Source: Thermoplasmata archaeon (GTDB lineage Archaea > Thermoplasmatota > Thermoplasmata > Thermoplasmatales > Thermoplasmataceae). From it: a stretch of 11,834 nt of DNA. Position numbers and translations under genes: made by a program. Below, in pieces: positions 6,183 to 11,834 of the stretch; the stretch's first letter is position 1; each line of letters begins with the position of its first letter. The notes below the pieces were generated by a model, which was not told the DNA's origin, ran no database searches, and saw only the letters and a program-made list of their open reading frames with translations. The stretch is taken from contig JAKBSB010000026.1 of assembly GCA_021845155.1 (NCBI GenBank), positions 1 through 11,834 on the forward strand, written 5' to 3'.

Positions 6183-6267
6183 TTTTATTTTAATTTGGTC
6201 ATGTGATTTGTTCGGTTTTGATACCACAGTTTCATTGAGGATGCTCCGTACAACAATAACATAAGGG

Positions 6268-6279
6268 AAATATTATTTT
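6268..6279 (+). promoter_or_regulatory. TATA box for the peptidase operon
   Basis: AAATATTATTTT lies 35-46 bases before the TTG at 6314 and about 17-28 bases before an ATG at 6296. A transcript starting near 6296-6300 would carry a very short leader containing GAGGT (6302-6306), a Shine-Dalgarno sequence 7 bases before the TTG. Confidence 0.45.
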
Positions 6280-6313
6280 AAGAATTCCACATTACATGAA
6301 TGAGGTAAGATAG

Positions 6314-7489
6314 TTGACCGATGTATCCATTTCCATTGAAAAACATATTGATGAAATTATAAAACTTTCCAGCGACATTTACAATTTTGCAGAACTGGGG
6401 AGCTCCGAGTTCAGGTCATCATCAGAGATTATTGAAAAGCTGAGGGAGAATGGATTCACAGTCAAGGAAAACTACCTGGACATGAAGACTGCCTTCAGGG
6501 CCGAATATGGATCAGGAGAACCTGCAATTGGACTTCTCATGGAATATGATGCCCTTCCCAACGGACATTCCTGCGGGCATAACCTGATTTCTGCCTGGGC
6601 ATTCGGCACCGCAGTTGTGCTGAGAGATCTCATGAGTTCCGGAAGGATAGTCCTGTTCGGAACACCCTCAGAGGAAGGTATCGGCCCATACGCAGGGAGC
6701 AAGATAATCATGGCCAACAGTGGTTCATTTTCCGACATAGATTTCATGTTCGGGATGCATCCGGACGACAGATGGTGCGTAGGATGCAAGGCACTTGCCG
6801 ATCTGCAGATTGAGTTTGTATTCAAAGGAAAATCATCCCATATGGCTGCATCCCCTTCAGAAGGGATAAATGCCCTTGATGCCCTGGTCACCTCCTATGT
6901 GGCAATAAATAATTCAAGAGACTGGGCAGGAGTAGATAAGCATCTAGTTGTAGGCATGATCATAAAGGAAGGCGGTAAGGCATCTAACGTAATTCCGGAC
7001 AGGGCAGTTCTCGAGGTTGACATGAGGTCAACTTCATCCGAATTCCTTAAATCCTTTGAAAACAGGATAAGGAACATGGTTTCATCCATATGCAAAGGTT
7101 TTGGGGCAGAACTGGAGATAAAAGATCTCATACCTATGTATACGGAATACAGCGCAAACGGCATAATTGACTCAGTTCTTCAGTCCGAGCTCAAGAAACT
7201 TGGCATTGTCCCCTTAAATCTTGACCTCAGCACTGAAATAGCATCAGGAAGCACTGATGAGGCCAATGTGAGCCTCAAGGTACCGACAGGCCATATTGAC
7301 ATGAAGGTTGGGGAAAACCTTCCAGGACATTCCGATCTGTTCAGGATCGCGTCTGAACCTGAAAGAAACAGGGAAAACCTCAAGACCGCAATAAATGCGA
7401 CAGTGAATTCAGCACTCAGGATCATTAGGGATCATGATATAATGGATAAGATAAAGAAGGAATTTGGTGATATAAATGGAAAAAATTAG
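6314..7489 (+). CDS. M20D-family metal-dependent amidohydrolase (AbgB/PM20D2-like)
   Basis: This cytoplasmic di-metal hydrolase cleaves an amide or dipeptide bond. The family motifs are clear: EYDALPNGHSCGHN (77-90, with C87 and H89 as likely metal ligands), GTPSEEG (116-122, with E120 as general base and E121 as ligand), H149 in GMHPDD, the lid-domain SHMAASP pattern, STDEANVS, and H339 in LPGHSDLF. The STDxxNVS and cysteine-type CGHN motifs place it with AbgB (p-aminobenzoyl-glutamate hydrolase) and PM20D2 (beta-alanyl-dipeptide hydrolase) rather than ArgE/DapE. The substrate is not determined. The start is TTG at 6314: an in-frame TAG lies immediately before it, GAGGT sits 7 bases upstream, and the next in-frame ATG is inside the conserved region. 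Its 391 residues are a normal length. It overlaps the next gene by 14 bases, so the two are translated together. Confidence 0.88.
   Translation: MTDVSISIEKHIDEIIKLSSDIYNFAELGSSEFRSSSEIIEKLRENGFTVKENYLDMKTAFRAEYGSGEPAIGLLMEYDALPNGHSCGHNLISAWAFGTAVVLRDLMSSGRIVLFGTPSEEGIGPYAGSKIIMANSGSFSDIDFMFGMHPDDRWCVGCKALADLQIEFVFKGKSSHMAASPSEGINALDALVTSYVAINNSRDWAGVDKHLVVGMIIKEGGKASNVIPDRAVLEVDMRSTSSEFLKSFENRIRNMVSSICKGFGAELEIKDLIPMYTEYSANGIIDSVLQSELKKLGIVPLNLDLSTEIASGSTDEANVSLKVPTGHIDMKVGENLPGHSDLFRIASEPERNRENLKTAINATVNSALRIIRDHDIMDKIKKEFGDINGKN
7466..7471 (+). promoter_or_regulatory. Shine-Dalgarno GGTGAT for the S66 peptidase
   Basis: GGTGAT, an exact match to part of the archaeal GGAGGTGATC consensus, lies within the end of the upstream M20D gene and 4 bases before the ATG at 7476. 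It fixes that start and supports coupled translation of the pair. Confidence 0.7.
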
Positions 7490-8405
7490 ACCCCCAAAAT
7501 TAAACCCCGGCGATGAGATCAGGGTCATAGCCCCTGCCAGCGCACCGGATATAAAACAGCTTTCAGAAGGTGTAGCCAGGCTGAGAAAACTCGGATTCAA
7601 GGTTTCAGTAGGAAAGAACATAAAGAAGCTCGTACAGAGAAACGACCTTGCTGCTCCTGCAAAGGAGAGATCGGAGGAGCTCATGGCGGCTTTTAAGGAC
7701 CCCAACGTAAAGGCAATATTCAGTGCCCGGGGAGGATATGGTAGCATACATATACTGCCCCTGCTTGATTATGACGTGATAAAGGACAACCCGAAGATTT
7801 TCATGGGTTACAGCGATATAACTGCCCTTCATCTTGCAATGAACAAGTTTTCCAATCTCGTGACTTTCCATGGACCGATGGTTGCCTCTGACGTCAGCGA
7901 GTTCTCCAAACCTACTTTCAAGTATTTTCTTGACATTCTGTCCGGTAAATCCACCGATATAAGCATGAGCAACAAGGATCGCCTCATAAAGTATATTATA
8001 CCCGGGAAGGCAGAAGGATTGTCAATGGGCACAAACCTGTCTGTTGCCGCCTCCCTTTTTGGAACATCATATCTTCCTGACACCGATGGAAGGATATTCT
8101 TCATTGAGGACACCAATATAACCTCGGGAGACATTGACAGGTATTTCTACACCATGAAGCTGGCCAATCTCAACAACTTCTCCGGTTACGTATTCGGCGA
8201 TTTCAGGGCAATCATGGACAAGGATGAGCCAACCCCGTCAGTTGAGGATGTGGTACAGAAATTCATGAATGAGACGAACAAGCCCTCGTTATACGGCGCA
8301 CCATTCGGGCATGGCGAGGAGCAGCTGCTCATACCGCTAAATGCCAGGATAGAGATATCGGATGATGAACCTTACCTGGGTCTTAAAGAGGATATAGTAA
8401 ACTGA
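7476..8405 (+). CDS. S66 serine peptidase, LD-carboxypeptidase / MccF-like
   Basis: This 309-residue soluble protein of the S66 family has a Ser-Glu-His triad. The expected residues are S113 in GYSDIT (111-116), E211 in FIEDTN and H279 in FGHGEE. The N-terminal domain opens with the family's LNPGDEIRVIAPAS and has ARGGYGS, and the C-terminal domain has GTNLSVAASLFGT. In bacteria the family trims L,D-linked murein peptides (LdcA) or inactivates peptide-nucleotide antibiotics (MccF). A wall-less archaeon has no murein, so the substrate must be something else: imported wall fragments, an isopeptide, or a toxic peptide conjugate. There is no signal peptide, so it acts in the cytoplasm. It overlaps the M20D amidohydrolase, suggesting two steps in one degradative or detoxifying route. 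The family call is firm; the substrate is unknown. Confidence 0.92.
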   Translation: MEKIRPPKLNPGDEIRVIAPASAPDIKQLSEGVARLRKLGFKVSVGKNIKKLVQRNDLAAPAKERSEELMAAFKDPNVKAIFSARGGYGSIHILPLLDYDVIKDNPKIFMGYSDITALHLAMNKFSNLVTFHGPMVASDVSEFSKPTFKYFLDILSGKSTDISMSNKDRLIKYIIPGKAEGLSMGTNLSVAASLFGTSYLPDTDGRIFFIEDTNITSGDIDRYFYTMKLANLNNFSGYVFGDFRAIMDKDEPTPSVEDVVQKFMNETNKPSLYGAPFGHGEEQLLIPLNARIEISDDEPYLGLKEDIVN

Positions 8406-8432
8406 CCCTGAAATGCATCCGTAAACTGGCCT

Positions 8433-8440
8433 GATATAAT
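8433..8440 (+). promoter_or_regulatory. TATA box for tgtA, leaderless spacing
   Basis: GATATAAT is centred about 31 bases upstream of the ATG at 8468, in the 62-base gap after the S66 gene. No Shine-Dalgarno sequence precedes the ATG, so tgtA is probably transcribed separately as a leaderless message, perhaps with read-through from the peptidase genes. Confidence 0.45.
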
Positions 8441-8467
8441 CGTAATGAAACCAGAATTTATTACACC

Positions 8468-10414
8468 ATGAAGGCTACAGGAAAGATGGAGATAATTCAC
8501 AGGGACGGACTTGCAAGGATAGGAAGGTTTACCACGCTTCATGGAAAGGTGGAAACCCCGACAATCCTCCCTGTTGTCAACCCCAACCTCCTTGTCATTC
8601 CCCCGAAAGAGATGAAGAAGTTCGGGGCCCAGGCAATAATCACCAACAGCTACATCATAAGGAGGAGCGCCTCCCTCAAGGAAAAAGCGTTGAAAGATGG
8701 CCTTCACAGCCTCATGGACTTTGACGGGCCAATAATGACTGATTCCGGAACATTCCAGAGCTATGTCTACGGGGATGTTGAATACACAAACAAGGAAATA
8801 GTTGAATTCCAGAGATCCATAGGCAGTGACATAACCACGATACTTGACATATTCTCAAAACCTGATGATACGTATGATCAGGCAAAAAATGCCGTGATGG
8901 AGACATACAGGAGGATAGAGGAGATACCGGATCATTCCGGACCAATGCTTGCAGGCCCAATCCAGGGATCTGTATACCCTGATCTCAGAAAGCAGTCCGC
9001 TGAGCTCATGGGAGGCAGCAGGGCTGATTACCTTCCCATAGGAGGAGTGGTGCCTCTTCTTGAGAACTACAATTACGAGACACTTGTTGATATAATAGTG
9101 AATGCCAGGATAAACACAAACCTGGGAAAACCCATCCATCTTTTCGGAGGAGGGCATCCGATGTTCCTTGCCATGGCCGTTTATCTTGGCGTGGACCTTT
9201 TTGATTCCGCATCCTACGTGAAATATGCCAGGGATGGGAGGCTTCTCTATCCTGAAGGTTCACGAGACATAACAAAGATAAGGGATTTCCCCTACTGGTC
9301 CCCACTTTTTGGAAAATATTCACCAGGTGAGGTGAACAGGCTTGAAAAGGGGGAGAAGACCGAACTCCTTTCAAGGCACAACCTTGCAGCCCTGTTCATG
9401 GAGCTGGAGGAGATTAAGGAGAGGATTCATGAGGAGACACTCTTCAACTACATACAGGAGAAGAGCAGGGCGCATCCCTATCTGTACAGGGCATTCAGGC
9501 GCATACTTGACCACAGGGACAACATTGCGTATTTCCAGGATATATCAAAGAAAAGCCCTTTCTTCTATTATGACAGCACGTCACTTCTTGATCCCTCCCT
9601 TACCAGGCTGAAAACATTCTCCATGAATTATCTGGAGAGAAACAGGCTCGAAACCGTCATAGTTCCTGCGGACAGCTGGAGGCCAGGTGTGCCGTTGAAG
9701 AAGGAGATTCTTGCACTTTACGAGAGCAATCCGGTCAATGTCATGCTGGAATGGTGTGACATGCTGATCCCCATTGAACTGGAGGAGACATACCCTGTTG
9801 AACAGCATCTCACTTCGTCCCATTCGGATCAGAAGACATTCATTGAGAATTACAATTCAGTCGCATTCCTTGTGAAACCAAATGTGGTCAGATACCTCAA
9901 GGACATGCTCGTGAAGCCCGAGAATGAGGCCTCAAGGATCTTCGACCTGGAAAAGATCAGGACAGTGGCTGATTTCCAGTTCGGGATTGGATCCGGATCA
10001 GCCCTGTTTCCTGATGGATCCAAGATAACAAAATCCAGGAGCACAGGCAGGATCAGAAACATCCTGTTCGATGGAAGAATAACAGGCACAATGCGCACAA
10101 TGGACGGCTTCTTCACGCTCACCACAGATGGTGGCGAGAGACTGAGGACTGCAACCCCTTACCCCGGCAAAAGAGTTGTTGTGAACAGGGACAGTGCTGA
10201 ATACAATGTTAAAGGGTTCAATGTGTTCTTCAAGTTCATTGTCAGGGCAGACGAAAACATAGTTGCAGGGAATGATGTGCTTGTTGTGGACGAGGATGAC
10301 AGGCTTCTTGCAGTTGGAAAGTCCACTGTAAGCGGAAGGGAGCTGTTATATTACAGGGAAGGTGTGGCCGTAAAGGTCCACCACGGCATCAGTGCCCACC
10401 AGGAGACCGGTTAG
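8468..10414 (+). CDS. tgtA: Archaeosine tRNA-guanine transglycosylase lacking the zinc cysteines
   Basis: TgtA swaps guanine for preQ0 in archaeal tRNA (classically G15), the first step to archaeosine. The 648 residues cover the catalytic barrel, the C1/C2 domains and a C-terminal PUA domain (about 568-640). D92 in MTDSGTFQ and D246 in DLFDSASY match D95 and D249 of the Pyrococcus horikoshii enzyme, and GPIQGSVYPDLR and HLFGGGHP are also present. With the same offset of 3, the zinc ligands C279, C281 and C284 become Y276, S278 and F281 (segment FPYWSPLFGKYSP), while H307 remains as H304. The only cysteine in the whole protein is C430, in the C2 region. The catalytic residues suggest an active enzyme whose fold is stabilised without zinc, though altered tRNA specificity or loss of function is possible. 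M7 is an alternative start. The 3' end overlaps the convergent transporter gene. Confidence 0.93.
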   Translation: MKATGKMEIIHRDGLARIGRFTTLHGKVETPTILPVVNPNLLVIPPKEMKKFGAQAIITNSYIIRRSASLKEKALKDGLHSLMDFDGPIMTDSGTFQSYVYGDVEYTNKEIVEFQRSIGSDITTILDIFSKPDDTYDQAKNAVMETYRRIEEIPDHSGPMLAGPIQGSVYPDLRKQSAELMGGSRADYLPIGGVVPLLENYNYETLVDIIVNARINTNLGKPIHLFGGGHPMFLAMAVYLGVDLFDSASYVKYARDGRLLYPEGSRDITKIRDFPYWSPLFGKYSPGEVNRLEKGEKTELLSRHNLAALFMELEEIKERIHEETLFNYIQEKSRAHPYLYRAFRRILDHRDNIAYFQDISKKSPFFYYDSTSLLDPSLTRLKTFSMNYLERNRLETVIVPADSWRPGVPLKKEILALYESNPVNVMLEWCDMLIPIELEETYPVEQHLTSSHSDQKTFIENYNSVAFLVKPNVVRYLKDMLVKPENEASRIFDLEKIRTVADFQFGIGSGSALFPDGSKITKSRSTGRIRNILFDGRITGTMRTMDGFFTLTTDGGERLRTATPYPGKRVVVNRDSAEYNVKGFNVFFKFIVRADENIVAGNDVLVVDEDDRLLAVGKSTVSGRELLYYREGVAVKVHHGISAHQETG

Positions 10415-11309
10415 ATGATCTCAGTTCCCTGCGGCGTGACATGTATTTGTCCACGGATGTGAGGAACATTGCAAAGACCATTACAGATCCGCCCAGGATT
10501 GTTAGGGGACCAAGCACTTCCCCACCGATGAACACGGCCGATATTGCCGCAAATATTGGCTCTCCCACAAAGATTATTCCCGCCGATGCGGGCTCCACGT
10601 AAATCAGTGCCTTCGTTGTTATGAAGTATGCAAGCACACCGCCGAACAGGGCGGTGAAAACTATCACAAAAACAACAAGTGCATTTATGGTGAAAAGCGA
10701 TGTTGAGTATGTCGGTATGAAGACCGCTGAAAGCAATGCCACCGTCAGTATCTGGTAGAAGGTGAAAACCGTAGAATCAAGCCCGCCCGAATATTTTGAC
10801 ACATATGCGATCTGCAGGGCATAGGCGATGCCGCATATCACGGTGAGGATATCCCCGAATTCAACTGTGCTGCTCCTGAGTGCAAGAGAGGAAGCAGACA
10901 TTATGAACAACCCGGCAAAAGCAATGACTGAAGCAATCACGTCAAGCCTGGAGACTTTCAGCTTCAGATACGCATAGGAGATGAGTGGAAGTATCACGAC
11001 ATAGATTCCTGTTATAATGCCGGAATTAGCTGCCGTTGTAAAATCCAGCCCCACTGTCTGGAAATAATAACCCAGGAAAAGGAAGACCCCGGCAGTCATC
11101 CCTATTCTCACCATCCTCCTGTCCATCAGTCTGCCTGATTTAAAAATGAACGGCACCAGCATAACCGCCGAAACAGAGAACCTCAATGCAAGAAACACAA
11201 CCGGGGATATGTACTCAAGTGCAAACTTGATCAGCGGGAACGTGATGCCCCAGAAGAACGTGACCAGAAGTATGAGGCCCATATACAGAATTTTCTGGTC
11301 TTTCATCAT
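10389..11309 (-). CDS. EamA/DMT-superfamily transporter, 10 helices
   Basis: This 306-residue inner-membrane protein is made of two five-helix EamA repeats, the usual drug/metabolite transporter size. The first repeat begins with LLVTFFWGITFPLIKFAL and LALRFSVSAVML; the second ends with the typical EPIFAAISAVFIGGE, LGPLTILGG pattern. A basic C-terminal tail (KYMSRRRELRSSNRS) lies in the cytoplasm. Such proteins export or exchange small metabolites, amino acids or drugs; the substrate is not predictable. The start is ATG at 11309, whose ATGA overlaps the TGA stop of the geranylgeranyl reductase, so it is translationally coupled to that gene; a second ATG follows directly at 11306. Its 3' end overlaps tgtA on the other strand by 26 bases, leaving no intergenic terminator. 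Coupling to a lipid-saturation enzyme is suggestive but not evidence of lipid transport. Confidence 0.9.
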   Translation of the reverse strand: MMKDQKILYMGLILLVTFFWGITFPLIKFALEYISPVVFLALRFSVSAVMLVPFIFKSGRLMDRRMVRIGMTAGVFLFLGYYFQTVGLDFTTAANSGIITGIYVVILPLISYAYLKLKVSRLDVIASVIAFAGLFIMSASSLALRSSTVEFGDILTVICGIAYALQIAYVSKYSGGLDSTVFTFYQILTVALLSAVFIPTYSTSLFTINALVVFVIVFTALFGGVLAYFITTKALIYVEPASAGIIFVGEPIFAAISAVFIGGEVLGPLTILGGSVMVFAMFLTSVDKYMSRRRELRSSNRSPGGH

Positions 11310-11834
11310 GAAACCTTGAAAAGATGTTTTATGAGTCCGGGATTCCTGATCAGAAGCGGTATGATGACCTTTGAGGGATAATCTATGTCACCCCTGCTGT
11401 TGATTGTTCCAATTACCTTCTCATCGGAAATGATCTCATAAATCCTGTTCAGTGACCTGTCCGACAGATGGCCGAATATCCTCTGGATTATACCATCAAA
11501 TAAGAGTTCCTTTCCAATGTCCCTCTTCCATCTGCGCTGGTAAGATGAAAGGAAAGACCTGGAAAGATTGTTGCTTTCCAGCCCTTTTTCAAGCGTTTTT
11601 GCCGCATGGGATGCTGACACTATTCCAGTATAGATTCCTCCCCCTGTCAGGGGTTTCACTATGCCAGCAGCATCACCCACCAGAAGGCACCTGTCGCCAT
11701 ATGTTCTCTTCAGGTATGTTATTGGAATTCCACCACCGTTTATTCCCAGTACCCTTTCTCCGGGGAATCTGCGGCTGATATTCCTGAAATAGTTGAATGG
11801 CTGCCCGTATGAACCCACGCCTATCCGTGATATG
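11306..11834 (-). CDS. Geranylgeranyl reductase family flavoprotein, N-terminus outside window
   Basis: Only the C-terminal 175 residues are present; the frame stays open to the edge. The FAD-binding motif CLLVGDAAGIVKPLTGGGIYTGI, given here as its parts GDAAG and PLTGGG, is the hallmark of the geranylgeranyl reductase/digeranylgeranylglycerophospholipid reductase family. It is preceded by GVGSYGQP and GGGIPI. In archaea these enzymes saturate the isoprenoid chains of membrane ether lipids at the membrane surface, using FAD and an electron donor. The GTG at 11818 is internal, since conserved-looking residues (ISRIG) continue upstream in frame. After the FAD motif comes a helical C-terminal region ending in a basic KHLFKVS. 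The stop overlaps the EamA transporter start (ATGA), so the two form an operon. Without the N-terminus I cannot tell the lipid enzyme from other flavoproteins of the family, but lipid reduction is the best guess. Confidence 0.85.
   Translation of the reverse strand, partial: ISRIGVGSYGQPFNYFRNISRRFPGERVLGINGGGIPITYLKRTYGDRCLLVGDAAGIVKPLTGGGIYTGIVSASHAAKTLEKGLESNNLSRSFLSSYQRRWKRDIGKELLFDGIIQRIFGHLSDRSLNRIYEIISDEKVIGTINSRGDIDYPSKVIIPLLIRNPGLIKHLFKVS

Noticed and set aside
11306..11818. GTG at 11818 as the start of a short protein
   Set aside because: The frame continues upstream to the window edge with family-like residues, so this is an internal valine of a 5'-truncated reductase.
1..11834. 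CRISPR arrays, rRNA genes, tRNA genes, complete insertion sequences
   Set aside because: I read both strands for regularly spaced repeats, conserved RNA gene signatures and transposase motifs and saw none that I could support.

Overview
The window looks like a chromosomal stretch from an acidophilic, wall-less euryarchaeon of the order Thermoplasmatales or a close relative. The lineage is inferred from gene content. It encodes an archaeal ABCE1 ribosome-recycling ATPase, an archaeosine tRNA-guanine transglycosylase (TgtA) and an archaeal-lipid geranylgeranyl reductase. Promoters are archaeal TATA boxes, several at leaderless spacing, and coding density is high with many AGG/AGA and ATA codons. 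No rRNA, tRNA, CRISPR array or intact insertion sequence was recognised.

Left part (1-3560): a 3'-truncated dihydropteroate synthase (DHPS) gene runs leftward off the window. It is divergent from a rightward two-gene unit made of a small conserved acidic protein (probably the family called DUF6015) and ABCE1, followed by a T-run terminator. The divergent interval holds TATA elements, an inverted repeat and a possible 28-residue leader ORF.

Middle part (3608-6313): a leftward MFS exporter, then about 300 bases without a convincing gene, then a leftward AT-richer pair. That pair is a secreted or membrane-anchored protein with a glycine-rich hydrophobic C-terminal segment, followed 4 bases later by a 72-residue two-helix membrane protein. 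The architecture suggests a toxin-like or bacteriocin-like protein with an immunity partner, expressed from a promoter whose TATA box is a (TA)8 tract. No function is proven.

Right part (6314-11834): a rightward block starts with an M20D amidohydrolase (TTG start) overlapping an S66 LD-carboxypeptidase/MccF-like serine peptidase by 14 bases. TgtA follows from its own promoter. TgtA keeps both catalytic aspartates but has lost all three cysteines of the family zinc site, the clearest oddity in the window. Converging on it with a 26-base overlap is a leftward operon of a 5'-truncated geranylgeranyl reductase and an EamA-type transporter, joined by an ATGA start/stop overlap.

The main themes are translation and tRNA modification (ABCE1, TgtA), pterin/pABA metabolism (DHPS, possibly the M20D enzyme), peptide or amide hydrolysis, and export. 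The best candidate for an undescribed system is the secreted-protein pair at 5112-6144 with its divergent peptidase neighbours.
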